Below are positions 18,205 to 27,882 of a stretch of DNA of 64,000 nucleotides, one piece after another. The stretch is from NCBI GenBank assembly GCA_041583135.1, contig JBFHGJ010000009.1, positions 41,295 to 105,294 on the forward strand. Reading direction: 5' to 3'. The notes under the pieces are model-generated. The model did not search any database, was not told the origin of the DNA, and was given only the letters and a program-made list of their open reading frames with translations. Every line of letters begins with the position of its first letter. Position 1 is the first letter of the stretch. Position numbers and translations under genes: made by a program. The DNA is from JABSOG01 sp041583135 (lineage in GTDB: Bacteria; Pseudomonadota; Gammaproteobacteria; Enterobacterales; Alteromonadaceae).

Positions 18205-20196
18205 ATGGCCTATTTCGTAACCGGTGGCACCGGTTTTATCGGCAAATTTCTCATTAAGAAACTCCTGTTGCGTGACGGTGACATCCATGTACTGGTACGT
18301 GAACAATCAAAAGACAAACTCCAGCAGTTAATCCGATTAAGTGGCGAAAAAGGCAGCCGAATTAAAGCGGTTATCGGAGATATCACACAACCCAACCTTG
18401 GCCTAGACGACAAGCAGATTGCCGAACTCAAAGGCAAAATCACGCATTTCTATCATCTGGCTGCCATTTACAACCTCTCTGAAAAAGCAGAAGTTCAACA
18501 ACAAGCCAATATAGAAGGCACCAAAAATGCTGTCGATTGTGCAACGGCCATTGATGCGGGCTGTTTCAACATGGTCAGCTCTATTGCCGCAGCAGGCTTG
18601 TATGGCGGTATCTTCCGGGAAGATATGTTTGAAGAAGCCGAAGGGCTGAAAAAGAATCCATACTTTTTGACCAAACACGAGTCTGAAGGCTTGGTCAGAA
18701 CCCACTGTAAAATACCTTATCGCATCTACCGTCCTGGCATGGTGGTAGGCCACTCCAAAACCGGTGAAATCGATAAGATTGACGGTCCCTACTACTTCTT
18801 TAAACTGATCCAAAAATTCCGTCGCAAGCTGCCGCCTTGGATGCCGACCATCGGCCTTGAGGGTGGCTTTATGAATATTGTGCCGGTCGATTATGTGGTT
18901 AATGCCATAGATCATATCAGTCACAAAGACGGTCTTGACGGCAAATGCTTCCATTTGACCGACAGTAAACCCCACCGTATTGGCGAAGTGCTCAACATTT
19001 TTGCCGAAGCCGGTCACGCGCCAAAAATGGCGCTGCGCATCAACACCAAAATGCTCGGTTTTATCCCTGCCTATATCCGCAATATGGTGATGTCTTTGCC
19101 ACCGATTTTGCGTATTCGAGGGGCGATTTTAAAAGATTTGGGTATTCCACCGGAGGTGCTTGATTTTATCAATTACCCGGTACGCTTCGATAACCGTGAA
19201 ACCCGCGCCGCCTTGGAAGACAGCAATATCAAGTTGCCGAAACTCAAAACCTATGCCCCGGCGATTTGGGACTACTGGGAACGTCACTTAGATCCCGAAT
19301 TGTTTATTGACCGCACCTTAAGTGGCGCCGTCAAAGGCAAGGTGGTGATGATCACAGGTGCATCGAGCGGTATCGGCCTTGCCACTTCACTCAGACTGGC
19401 CAAAACCGATGCGACATTGCTGCTGGTGGCCCGTAAAGAAGAAGGGCTGGTAGAAACCAAGCAGCTGGTTGAGGATTTAGGCGGTAAGGCCCATATCTAT
19501 TTGTGCGATCTTGCCGACACCGCCTCGTGCGATAAATTGGTGAACGATGTCACCAAAGATCACGGCGGTGTCGATATCTTGCTTAACAATGCCGGACGCT
19601 CTATTCGTCGCTCGGTAGAGCACTCATTTGATCGCTTCCATGATTTTGAACGATGTATGCAGCTCAATTATTTCGGCTGTCTAAAACTGATCATGGGCTT
19701 TTTGCCGGCCATGGGCAAAAAACGCCGTGGTCATATCATCAACATTTCGTCCATTGGTGTTCTGACCAATGCGCCGCGTTTCTCGGCATATGTCGCATCA
19801 AAAAGCGCGCTTGAAGCCTTTACCCGCTGCGCTGCGGCTGAATATTCCGATACCGGTATCAACTTTACCACCATTAATATGCCTTTGGTTAAAACCCCGA
19901 TGATTGCGCCGACTAAAATCTATGATTACTTCCCGACGCTGACCCCGGAGCAGGCAGTTGATTTGGTCGCCAAAGCGATTATCGAAAAGCCCAAGCGAGT
20001 TGCCACCCGCCTAGGTTTGTTTATCAATGTGCTTTATTCTTTGGCACCTAAAGCCACTGAAATTCTCTTTAATTTCAGCTTTAGAATGTTTAAGGATTCT
20101 GACGCCGCCAAAGGCGATAAAAAAGCCCTCACCCAAGAAGAAATGACCAGCGAGCAAATCGCCCTTTCTCAGGTGATGCGAGGTATCCACCTATAA
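18205..20196 (+). CDS. Bifunctional fatty acyl-CoA reductase (fatty-alcohol-forming)
   Basis: Predicted to reduce fatty acyl-CoA or acyl-ACP through the aldehyde to a fatty alcohol with NADPH. The 663-residue protein has two Rossmann modules. The N-terminal one, of male-sterility/thioester-reductase type, has GGTGFIG at 7-13. The C-terminal short-chain dehydrogenase starts near 379 (MITGASSGIG) and has the catalytic Tyr529/Lys533 (YVASK). This architecture and many segments (IYRPGMVVGHS, DGPYYFFKLIQK, NNAGRSIRRS) closely match my recollection of the Marinobacter enzyme Maqu_2507. The ATG at 18205 has AGAGGTGA upstream. Divergent phasins suggest storage-lipid metabolism. No wax-ester synthase is in the window. 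Confidence 0.9.
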   Translation: MAYFVTGGTGFIGKFLIKKLLLRDGDIHVLVREQSKDKLQQLIRLSGEKGSRIKAVIGDITQPNLGLDDKQIAELKGKITHFYHLAAIYNLSEKAEVQQQANIEGTKNAVDCATAIDAGCFNMVSSIAAAGLYGGIFREDMFEEAEGLKKNPYFLTKHESEGLVRTHCKIPYRIYRPGMVVGHSKTGEIDKIDGPYYFFKLIQKFRRKLPPWMPTIGLEGGFMNIVPVDYVVNAIDHISHKDGLDGKCFHLTDSKPHRIGEVLNIFAEAGHAPKMALRINTKMLGFIPAYIRNMVMSLPPILRIRGAILKDLGIPPEVLDFINYPVRFDNRETRAALEDSNIKLPKLKTYAPAIWDYWERHLDPELFIDRTLSGAVKGKVVMITGASSGIGLATSLRLAKTDATLLLVARKEEGLVETKQLVEDLGGKAHIYLCDLADTASCDKLVNDVTKDHGGVDILLNNAGRSIRRSVEHSFDRFHDFERCMQLNYFGCLKLIMGFLPAMGKKRRGHIINISSIGVLTNAPRFSAYVASKSALEAFTRCAAAEYSDTGINFTTINMPLVKTPMIAPTKIYDYFPTLTPEQAVDLVAKAIIEKPKRVATRLGLFINVLYSLAPKATEILFNFSFRMFKDSDAAKGDKKALTQEEMTSEQIALSQVMRGIHL

Positions 20197-20201
20197 CCAC
20201 A

Positions 20202-20222
20202 GGCGGGGTGTTACGCCCCGCC
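20202..20222 (+). terminator. Terminator after the acyl-CoA reductase
   Basis: A GC-rich stem GGCGGGG/CCCCGCC with a 7-base loop lies 5 bases after the stop. Only ATTTC follows, so the T tract is weak. Confidence 0.6.
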
Positions 20223-20457
20223 ATTTCATCGGCTTGTCAAATACGCCAATCAAACACCGCTTTATTTTGATGTGTTTGAACACGTCAGCCAAAGCCACTG
20301 GAGTGCAATCGGTTTCAGCCGGTAAATGTACCGCTATCGTTTGTTGCCAATTCATCAGAATCAACCTATGATCAATTGGTTAATGTTTAAAAAGCGTCCT
20401 AGGCACATTTATCGAAATGAATAACCTAAGGGACTAAAATCAGGTAACCGAGCTTTA

Positions 20458-22089
20458 ATGGCAGCAACTAAAAATAAGTCCAACTCAGTCAAACAGGCGC
20501 TGATTGGCGCTGTAATGGCGATATCCGCAATATCGCTGATCACCTCGGTGGCAGCGTCTACTTTAATGGATATCCGCCGCCAAAAAGAAGAGTTGGTCAG
20601 TCAGTTGTCTACCTATTCCGACATCATTAGTTTTGCCTCGGTGGCCAGTTTAACCTTTGACGACCCAGAAACCGAAGCAGAGCAATTAAAGTCGTTTAAA
20701 GCCGCCGGACTGATAGAAAACATTCACATCTATCGGCTTGACCCACAAACCAGCGAGCCCGCCTTCTTCTCCAGCTACAACAAGTTCGGCACCCCACCGA
20801 TCCCTGTCAAATTCAATCAAATCGAACAGCTTAAGATCCCAAGGTTCACCGATGAGTTTGTCGAGGTAATTAGACCGATTAGAGAAGAAACCAATACCCT
20901 GGGTTATGTTTATCTGCGCGCCAGTCTCGAACCAATGCATCAGGACATCAATGAAAAACTGCTGATCAACTGTGTCATCGGCCTGTCGATTTTGCTGCTG
21001 GCATTTTTACTGGCGATTAGAATGCAGCGCCGCATTACCAATCCGATAGAGTCGTTTTTGCAAACCGTACACAAGGTTTCAAAAGACAAAGACTATTCGG
21101 TCAAAGTTGAAACCATCAATATTTCTGAGCTGGACATTCTCGCCCGAGCCTTTAATAAGATGCTCGATAGAATTCAGCAACACATTTCAAAGCAGGCAAT
21201 TGCCGAGCAGGAAGTCCGTCAGCTCAACCAAAGCTTGGAGCAAAAGGTCAACGAGCGTACTTTGGCGGTCAAAGAATCCAATCAGGAGCTTTTGACCACC
21301 CTTGAGAAGATGCATCAATATCAAAACCAGCTGGTTGAAACAGAAAAAATGGCATCATTGGGGCAAATGGTGGCCGGTATCGCCCATGAGGTCAACACCC
21401 CCATTGGGCTTGGTGTAACCGCCTCGACCTTGATGCAGGACCGGTTGGAGGTGATCAACACCTCTTATCAAGAGAAAACGCTGAGTTCACGACAGTTGGC
21501 GAAGTTTTTGGAAGAAAGCAGAGAAAACTTGGGCATCATCTACCGTAACCTCAACCGCGCCGCTGAACTGATCAGCTCATTCAAGCAAGTGGCGGTAGAC
21601 CAATCCAGCGAAGAAAGCCGAGTGTTTAACTTCAAACAGCTGATCAATGAGATCTTACTGTCGCTCAAGCCCAACCTCAAAAAAACCCAACATCAAATCG
21701 TCATCGACTGCGACAACAACATCAACATATGCAGTATGCCAGGCCCCATCACGCAAATTTTGATCAACCTAGTGATGAACTCGCTGATCCATGCTTTTCC
21801 TGATACCAATGAAGGCACCATTTCCATTGCGGTCAGTGTCACCGGCGGCTCGTGTAAATTGTGTTACAAAGACAACGGTATCGGCGTGTCTGAGGACATT
21901 AAAAAGCGCATTTTTGATCCCTTTGTCACCACCCGTCGCGGTAAAGGTGGCTCGGGGCTGGGTATGCATTTGGTTTATAACCTTGTCACTCAGGCGCTAA
22001 ACGGGTCTATCAATATCTTTAGTGAGAAAGATAATGGCGTAGAATTCAATATTGTCTTCCCCATCACTGCTCGCAGTACACATGAGTAG
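20458..22089 (+). CDS. Membrane sensor histidine kinase with CHASE8-like sensor
   Basis: Inner-membrane kinase of 543 residues. The first membrane helix is about 14-36; a periplasmic region of about 125 residues resembles CHASE8 (LVSQLSTYSDIISFASVASLTFDDP); the second helix is about 168-187; then come HAMP, a coiled coil and the kinase core. The phospho-acceptor is H310 (GIAHEVNTP). The ATPase has the N box (LVMNSLIHAF), DNGIGV and GGSGLGMHL. The next gene, 6 bases downstream, encodes a YfiR-like periplasmic protein, which in Pseudomonas represses a CHASE8-diguanylate cyclase. The kinase probably receives its signal through that partner. Its cognate response regulator is not evident; ArcA follows but is normally served by ArcB. 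Confidence 0.85.
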   Translation: MAATKNKSNSVKQALIGAVMAISAISLITSVAASTLMDIRRQKEELVSQLSTYSDIISFASVASLTFDDPETEAEQLKSFKAAGLIENIHIYRLDPQTSEPAFFSSYNKFGTPPIPVKFNQIEQLKIPRFTDEFVEVIRPIREETNTLGYVYLRASLEPMHQDINEKLLINCVIGLSILLLAFLLAIRMQRRITNPIESFLQTVHKVSKDKDYSVKVETINISELDILARAFNKMLDRIQQHISKQAIAEQEVRQLNQSLEQKVNERTLAVKESNQELLTTLEKMHQYQNQLVETEKMASLGQMVAGIAHEVNTPIGLGVTASTLMQDRLEVINTSYQEKTLSSRQLAKFLEESRENLGIIYRNLNRAAELISSFKQVAVDQSSEESRVFNFKQLINEILLSLKPNLKKTQHQIVIDCDNNINICSMPGPITQILINLVMNSLIHAFPDTNEGTISIAVSVTGGSCKLCYKDNGIGVSEDIKKRIFDPFVTTRRGKGGSGLGMHLVYNLVTQALNGSINIFSEKDNGVEFNIVFPITARSTHE

Positions 22090-22095
22090 GCAACA

Positions 22096-22683
22096 ATGGT
22101 CGTATCGTTTAGTTTTATTCATCCGATACGATACCCTCACCTGTGGTTAGTGATGGTGCTGTTGCTGCTTTGCAGCCCTTGGGCCAAGGCCGAACAGAAC
22201 ATGCGTAAAACCATGCGCGTCAAGGCCGCTTTCATTTATCAAATGTCAAAGTTTGTCAATTGGACCTCAGACGAGCGCAACCCCTTGGTATTTTGCCTGT
22301 TTGATGATCCTCGCCCCTATAACGTCAATGTTGTCTTAAGCGCCTTAGAAAAGCAGGGAAAGCTCAACTCACAGGGCCATCCGGTAAAAACACGCCTCAT
22401 CGGCACCGAGCAAATGCATGATCCGGGCCAGTACGATGACTGCTCATTGGTTTATTTCAATAACGACATCGACCAGAAACTGAGGCCTGCGATGTATATT
22501 GCACTGGGCAAAACCATTCTCACCATTGGCGCCAACAAGGGCTTTGTCGAGCAAGGTGGAATGACGGCCTTAGTTTATGAAAAAGGAAAACACAAACTCT
22601 ATATCAATCGTGATAGCTATGAGTCTAGCTTGGTAAAAATACGCTCTCGACTGTTGTCACTGGCCAAATTTTATCCCAAATAA
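22096..22683 (+). CDS. YfiR-family periplasmic protein (DUF4154)
   Basis: Exported protein of 195 residues with a signal peptide (LWLVMVLLLLCSPWAKA). The mature start MRVKAAFIYQMSKFVNWTSD is the hallmark of the YfiR/DUF4154 family, followed by VFCLFDDPRPYN and a C-terminal KIRSRLLSLAKFY. In Pseudomonas aeruginosa, YfiR sits in the periplasm and inhibits the CHASE8-containing diguanylate cyclase YfiN. Here it is coupled to a CHASE8-type histidine kinase, so it is inferred to tune that kinase. The mature part contains two cysteines (VFCLFD, DDCSLV) that could be redox-active. Confidence 0.85.
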   Translation: MVVSFSFIHPIRYPHLWLVMVLLLLCSPWAKAEQNMRKTMRVKAAFIYQMSKFVNWTSDERNPLVFCLFDDPRPYNVNVVLSALEKQGKLNSQGHPVKTRLIGTEQMHDPGQYDDCSLVYFNNDIDQKLRPAMYIALGKTILTIGANKGFVEQGGMTALVYEKGKHKLYINRDSYESSLVKIRSRLLSLAKFYPK

Positions 22684-22866
22684 AGAAACTTTATCAGCTA
22701 AAGCCAAGCATACTGGTTAAAATTGGAACTCGTTGCGCAATTAAAACCGCTCATAGGGGCTTATTTTCTTGTCTAGCGCGGTGAACACTCCTATAATTAA
22801 CGCGAAATCTGTTTCTTTTTTCTTACGTGTCGTTTACACCAGTTGCAACAAAGGATCCGTATCGTT

Positions 22867-23574
22867 ATGCACACCCCTGTTATATTAATAGTCGAAGACG
22901 AAGATGTTACTCGCTTAAATCTTGTTAACCTGTTTCAAGGCGAAGGTTATGAAGTTTTAGAGGCGATTGACGGCGATGAAATGCATGAAAGGCTGTCGAA
23001 CAATCATGTCGATGTGATCGTCATGGACATCAACCTACCGGGTAAGAATGGTTTGATCTTGGCCAGAGAAATACGTCAAAAAGGCCAAATGGGACTTATC
23101 TTCCTAACCGGTCGTGATAACGAAGTTGACCGTATTTTGGGCCTAGAGATCGGCGCTGATGATTACATCACCAAGCCGTTCAACCCGCGTGAATTGACCA
23201 TTCGCGCACGCAACCTCATCAGCCGCACTTCCAACCTACCGGAAACGCCAAAAACCGAAGACGGCATCATTCGCTTCGACGGTTGGCAGCTCGATGAAAA
23301 CAGCCGCTGCTTAACCAGCCCAAGTGGCGAATCACAGCGTTTGCCAAAAGGCGAATACCGCGCCTTGAGACTGATGCTGACCGAGCCGGGCAAAATCTTT
23401 ACCCGTGAGCAATTGATCAAGCATATGACCGGTCGCGAATTACGCGACAATGACCGTACCGTCGATGTCACCATCCGTCGTATCCGTAAGCATTTCGAAG
23501 CTGACGGATCCTCAGGTGAAATCATCTCCACCATTCACGGTGAAGGCTACCGCTTTACCGGCCATATAGAATAA
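22867..23574 (+). CDS. arcA: Aerobic respiration response regulator ArcA
   Basis: OmpR-family regulator that controls respiratory and TCA genes under low oxygen. Receiver residues 1-120 contain D11 and the phospho-acceptor D54 ([11 protein letters not shown]); the stretch [20 protein letters not shown] is nearly identical to E. coli ArcA. The winged-helix domain ends with [11 protein letters not shown] and [11 protein letters not shown] chose the ATG at 22867 ([12 protein letters not shown], 235 residues), which aligns with the E. coli start; an upstream TTG at 22843 is unlikely. The sdh and suc genes in this window are classical ArcA targets, but their promoter lies outside. Confidence 0.95.
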   Translation: MHTPVILIVEDEDVTRLNLVNLFQGEGYEVLEAIDGDEMHERLSNNHVDVIVMDINLPGKNGLILAREIRQKGQMGLIFLTGRDNEVDRILGLEIGADDYITKPFNPRELTIRARNLISRTSNLPETPKTEDGIIRFDGWQLDENSRCLTSPSGESQRLPKGEYRALRLMLTEPGKIFTREQLIKHMTGRELRDNDRTVDVTIRRIRKHFEADGSSGEIISTIHGEGYRFTGHIE

Positions 23575-23666
23575 ATTTTCCTTTGTAGATAACGTAAAGA
23601 CACGCACGATAGGCACTTTGAACAATACAAGGTGCCTTACCTCTGGCCATCAACAACATCTATCCC

Positions 23667-24062
23667 TTAATTAAGCGGCTTTAGCTTTTCGATAAACGCC
23701 CATTCATCCACTTTCACCTTCACCATCATCACCGAATCTTGCTGAAACTGCGTTGCATAACGCTGAGCAACCGATTTGACCTTTGCCATACCAGCACCAT
23801 TGGTAATGACTGTCACCACCTTAGAGCGCTCTGGCTGGCCTTTATAGTAGCCCGTAGCATCGACGACATTGAAGCCTTCGAACTGTTTCGCCAACACCGC
23901 TTTTTCAAAATGTTGCCATTGTTTAAGAGATACGCCACCGCCGCTGGGTAAAGACAAACCAAAAAACAACCGAACCCGATAATGATCAGTTTCATCGGCA
24001 AAAGCGTAAGAGTTCGGTAGTAATAATAATGCGCAAAGCGCGACGATTTTATGAATGTGCAT
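23667..24062 (-). CDS. DUF3574-like exported protein
   Basis: Small secreted protein of 131 residues with a signal peptide ending SYAFA. The mature part has VRLFFGLSLPSGGGVSLKQWQHFEKAVL and later DATGYYKGQ, the pattern I associate with DUF3574. That family has no known function. It is convergent with arcA, and its promoter region abuts a terminator at 24235. No operon partner. Confidence 0.7.
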   Translation of the reverse strand: MHIHKIVALCALLLLPNSYAFADETDHYRVRLFFGLSLPSGGGVSLKQWQHFEKAVLAKQFEGFNVVDATGYYKGQPERSKVVTVITNGAGMAKVKSVAQRYATQFQQDSVMMVKVKVDEWAFIEKLKPLN

Positions 24063-24234
24063 TGTTGATCATCCTGAGTTCTATTTTTGTTTGTTGGGCA
24101 TAGCGACGCAACAGCCAAGCAGAGTGTGTTTGCCGCATTATAGAATAAGATGGCAGGTATGCCAGAGCATTTCAGGTGTACAGGAAAGCGTAGGTACAAG
24201 GCTAAAGCCTCAGGCTACCAATCTCCCTAAAAGG

Positions 24235-24260
24235 AAAAAGGCAGCCGAAGCTGCCTTTTT
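24235..24260 (-). terminator. Terminator after the secreted nuclease gene
   Basis: An 11-bp stem AAAAAGGCAGC with its complement and a CGAA tetraloop. Read leftward it is followed by CTTTTAG; the T run inside the stem (CTTTTT) also serves. It lies 24 bases after the nuclease stop. Confidence 0.85.
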
Positions 24261-24284
24261 AAACTATCCAAGTCGTTATGCGTA

Positions 24285-27200
24285 TTAGGCGATAACTTTT
24301 CTGCGACGCAGACCAGCCAATGGCAATAACAACAAGGCCATCAGACCCAGTGTACCACCGGCAACGCCACCGTTGTCCGTGTCGGCTTCAACCACCAACT
24401 TGTAGGTTTCAGTCACTACGTTGAGGTTATCGTCGGTAACAGACAATTCAAATTCAATCACAGTGTCTTCGTCAATGTTCGGCGCAGTGAAAGTCACTTT
24501 GCTGCCGTACGGTTCGAAGTGAATGAAGGCGTTAGAAGTTTGTCTCCAGTGGAAAGTCACTTCGTCACCGTCGCTGTCAACTGTACCAGAGGCATCCAAG
24601 GTCACAGTATCACCTTCTTTAACCACGAATGGGCCAGTGATGCTGATGGTCGGTACTGTGGCAGGACGACATTGGTCAGCCCAGATATCATCAACCCAAG
24701 CAGGATTGTCGATAAATGGATTACGGTTACCTTGATACTCATAAACCACTTCGTTACGACGCATTTCAGTCTCATCAACTGGATCGTCCAAGTGCCATTG
24801 ATAAACAGAGCACAACTTACCAAACTGTGGTGCACCGGCGTCAGTCATGCCGTCAACCAACACCAAATCAGGGGTTTTGTCTGCACTGGCACCGTTATAA
24901 CGGGCAGCCATGTAGAACAACATACGGGCAACGTCACCTTTGACTTCATCACGAGGCTCAAAAGAGTCGCTGTCTTTAAGGTTTAACGGCGCTTCTTCGA
25001 TAGGGTCACCACCGAAGTCGAAGTCCAACTCACCACGAGCGGTGTTCATTGACCAATCGGCAGGACGCAAATGATGAGCATCGGTGTAAGCCATTTGGTT
25101 GTCATTCGGGAAGCCGTGGCTCTTAGACCAAACGTGCTCGCGGTTCCAAGAATCAGGGTTATTGGCATTGGCGCCGCTACCATTCATGTTCTTGGGCACT
25201 GAATTACCAGTGTAAAGCTCAATGATATTGTCGCTGTTGGCCGGATCTTCATCAGTGAACGTCAATACGCTCCATACCTGTGAGTAGGTCAAAGGCACGT
25301 GACGGGCACTGATGGCTTCGTTGATTTTCGCCATACGCTCATCATCGCGTACTGCCATAACGCCAGCATAGTAGTCTTCTTTGACATAAGAACCAGTATA
25401 AGTCACTTTACTGATCTCAGCACAGTTGACACAATCGCCAAAGGTTACGCCGCCGCCAACACCGGCCATCGCTTGAGGCTCAGTACCAGTACAAGCATCT
25501 ACACCACCACAGCCAAGGCCATCGGCAGTATCGATATCCAAGGCTACCCATTGGTTGGTTTCACCCGGGAACGCATCGGTCACGATAAAGTCGCCCACGG
25601 TAACATCCGCTTTACGACGTAGGGTTTTGTTTTGAGTGTTGAAGTTATCATCGTTTGGATCAGTCCAGCTGCGACCCGGATCTTCGCCAACACGACCCAA
25701 GCTATCGACAACCACACCACCTTTGGTCAAAACAATCGCATCATCACCGTTGAAGAAAGTCAGGTTAGAACCGATACCGGCAGGCGCTTCACGCTTGAAC
25801 TGCTCCTCAGCATCACGGTTATAGATAACGATACTGGCATTTTTCGGCAACTTACCAAACAGGTTAAGTGCATTGGTTTCGCTGATAGAGCCGTTGTTGT
25901 ATGCAGCGATACGATAGCCTTCGGCCAATAAGTCGATATCGGCATCACCGATATTGGTCAACTCGACCGCTTTGTTTGAGCCGCTACCTTCAATGTACTC
26001 AGAGATCAACAAGTAGTTTTCAACAGTTTCGCCACCGCCGATATCAACACAAGCACCTTCGCCCGGACAACCTAGGCCGTTTGAGGTGTTTTCGCCAAAG
26101 ACAGCCCACTCGTTGTTGGCACCTGGGAATGCATCATTGATGATGGTATCACCGGCAGTCACACTGTCTTTACGACGTAAGGTTTTGTTCACTGTGCTGA
26201 AATCAGCATTGTTTGGATCGGTCCAACCGCCTTCAGGTCTTTCACCCACACGGCCGAAGCTATCAATCACCACGCCATCTTTGGTCAACACCAACGCATC
26301 GTCACCGTTGAACCAAGTCACCGATGAAGCCACGCCGTTTTCAACTTTGAACTCATCCCAAGCACCATCGTTATACATAACGAAACTTGCGCCCGGCTCC
26401 AACATACCAGTCAATTCGATTTTACGTTCGTCATGCTCGGTTTCGCTACCGTTAGAGTACATCGCCAATTTGTATTTACCGGCGCCTAAGTCAACAGCCT
26501 GAGAGCCCATGTTTGAGATCTCAACCGCTTTGTTGTTGCTTGAACCTTCAACGTACTCGGTAATACGGATAGGATCAGTGCTACCACCAGCACCGCCATC
26601 GCCACCGCCGTCACCGTCTCCACCACCGGCGCCACAAGCAGCTTCACCGCCACAGCCTAAGCCATCGGCAGTGTCGATATCAAATACCAACCACTCATTC
26701 GGGCTACCTGGGAATTCATTGTCGATAACAGTATCACCAGCGGTCACACTGTTTTTACGACGTAACGTTTTGTTTGAGGTATTGAAGTTGGCATCGTTCG
26801 GATCAGTCCAACCACCGTCAGGTCGCTCACCAACACGGCCAAAGCTGTCGATAACAACGCCGTCTTTGGTCAATACAAGAGCATCGTCGCCGTTAAAGAA
26901 AGTCACTGGTGACGCTTCACCATTGGCCACTTTGAACACGTCCTCGGCAGCGTCGTTGTACAGCACGTAGCTGGCACCTGCTGCCAATACACCTGTGAAC
27001 TCAATTTTGCGCTCATCATGTTCAGTGGTTGAGCCGTTAGAGTACATGGCCAGTTTATATTTGCCTGCACCTAAGTCGATGTCGGTAGAACCGGTGTTGG
27101 TGATCTCAACCGCTTTATTGCTGCTTGAGCCTTCAACATACTCGGTGATCATAATCGGATCGGCAGTCGTGCCGCCATCACTGTCGCCACCGCCAGCACC

Positions 27201-27797
27201 ACAAGCAGCTTCACCACCACAACCTAAACCGTCAGCGGTGTTGATATCGAATACAGCCCACTGGTTGCTGCTGCCCGGGAACTCATCGTCAATAACGGTG
27301 TCACCAGTAGTGATGCCATTTTTGCGACGTAAGGTTTTGTTAGCTGTGCTGAAATCAGCATTGTTGGCATCGGTCCAAGCTGCGCCAGGGTCTTCACCGA
27401 CACGGCCAAAGCTGTCAACCACAACGCCGTCTTTGCTCAATACCAAAGCGTCATCGCCATTGAACCAAGTCACTGAAGACGGTTCACCGTTAGCGGTTTT
27501 GAAAATATCTTCAGCGCTATCGTTGTACAACACATAGCTTGCACCGGGCGCTAAAACGCCAGTCAATTCAATTTTACGCTCGTCGTGCTCAGTTGGGCTA
27601 CCATTTGTGTACATCGCCAATTTGTATTTGGCGGCACCCATATCGATGGCTTCGTTGCCCATGTTGGTAATTTCTACCGCTTTGTTGTTGCTTGAGCCTT
27701 CGATATATTCGGTGATGATGATCTCGGCCATGGCCGAGTTAGACATCAATAAGGTCAACGCGCTACTGAGCGCTGCCTTTTTAAATAAACCGTTCAT
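24285..27797 (-). CDS. Surface-anchored extracellular nuclease: four lamin-tail domains, endonuclease I, GlyGly-CTERM
   Basis: Secreted protein of 1170 residues. After a signal peptide (to about 24) come four imperfect lamin-tail repeats starting near 25, 213, 409 and 597, each opening with an xITEYxEGSxxNKAVE-like motif. Gly/Asp-rich linkers separate them, and the first two end in a GCGGEAACG-type pair of cysteines. An endonuclease I-type His-Me-finger domain follows at about 800-1040 (DSWNREHVWSKSHGF, DAHHLRPAD). Next is a PKD/cadherin-like domain near 1050-1135, then a GlyGly-CTERM tail (GGVAGGTLGLMALLLLPLAGLRRRK), which rhombosortase systems cut for surface attachment. It probably degrades extracellular DNA or RNA. 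The gene lies 85 bases behind a TonB receptor and is probably co-transcribed with it. Confidence 0.9.
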   Translation of the reverse strand: MNGLFKKAALSSALTLLMSNSAMAEIIITEYIEGSSNNKAVEITNMGNEAIDMGAAKYKLAMYTNGSPTEHDERKIELTGVLAPGASYVLYNDSAEDIFKTANGEPSSVTWFNGDDALVLSKDGVVVDSFGRVGEDPGAAWTDANNADFSTANKTLRRKNGITTGDTVIDDEFPGSSNQWAVFDINTADGLGCGGEAACGAGGGDSDGGTTADPIMITEYVEGSSSNKAVEITNTGSTDIDLGAGKYKLAMYSNGSTTEHDERKIEFTGVLAAGASYVLYNDAAEDVFKVANGEASPVTFFNGDDALVLTKDGVVIDSFGRVGERPDGGWTDPNDANFNTSNKTLRRKNSVTAGDTVIDNEFPGSPNEWLVFDIDTADGLGCGGEAACGAGGGDGDGGGDGGAGGSTDPIRITEYVEGSSNNKAVEISNMGSQAVDLGAGKYKLAMYSNGSETEHDERKIELTGMLEPGASFVMYNDGAWDEFKVENGVASSVTWFNGDDALVLTKDGVVIDSFGRVGERPEGGWTDPNNADFSTVNKTLRRKDSVTAGDTIINDAFPGANNEWAVFGENTSNGLGCPGEGACVDIGGGETVENYLLISEYIEGSGSNKAVELTNIGDADIDLLAEGYRIAAYNNGSISETNALNLFGKLPKNASIVIYNRDAEEQFKREAPAGIGSNLTFFNGDDAIVLTKGGVVVDSLGRVGEDPGRSWTDPNDDNFNTQNKTLRRKADVTVGDFIVTDAFPGETNQWVALDIDTADGLGCGGVDACTGTEPQAMAGVGGGVTFGDCVNCAEISKVTYTGSYVKEDYYAGVMAVRDDERMAKINEAISARHVPLTYSQVWSVLTFTDEDPANSDNIIELYTGNSVPKNMNGSGANANNPDSWNREHVWSKSHGFPNDNQMAYTDAHHLRPADWSMNTARGELDFDFGGDPIEEAPLNLKDSDSFEPRDEVKGDVARMLFYMAARYNGASADKTPDLVLVDGMTDAGAPQFGKLCSVYQWHLDDPVDETEMRRNEVVYEYQGNRNPFIDNPAWVDDIWADQCRPATVPTISITGPFVVKEGDTVTLDASGTVDSDGDEVTFHWRQTSNAFIHFEPYGSKVTFTAPNIDEDTVIEFELSVTDDNLNVVTETYKLVVEADTDNGGVAGGTLGLMALLLLPLAGLRRRKVIA

Positions 27798-27831
27798 GAG
27801 GTAATTTTTTCCTATTTGTTTTCAATTTGTC

Positions 27832-27855
27832 AGCAGGTGGCCTAAACCACCTGCT
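27832..27855 (-). other. Hairpin between the TonB receptor and nuclease genes
   Basis: A 9-bp stem AGCAGGTGG with its complement and a 6-base loop lies 27 bases after the receptor stop, on the presumed shared transcript. No T run follows, so it is more likely an mRNA-stability or attenuation element than a full terminator. Confidence 0.5.
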
Positions 27856-27882
27856 CAAAACGATTAAGTGCGCTACGGCCAA

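Noticed and set aside
18403..19017. Leftward 204-codon open frame inside the acyl-CoA reductase gene
   Set aside because: It is fully contained within a protein with clear end-to-end family similarity on the other strand; no independent evidence.
26509..27537. Rightward open frames of 153 and 180 codons over the nuclease repeats
   Set aside because: They mirror the lamin-tail repeats on the opposite strand and are low-complexity (Pro/Ser/Leu-rich), as expected from antisense of Gly/Asp-rich repeats.
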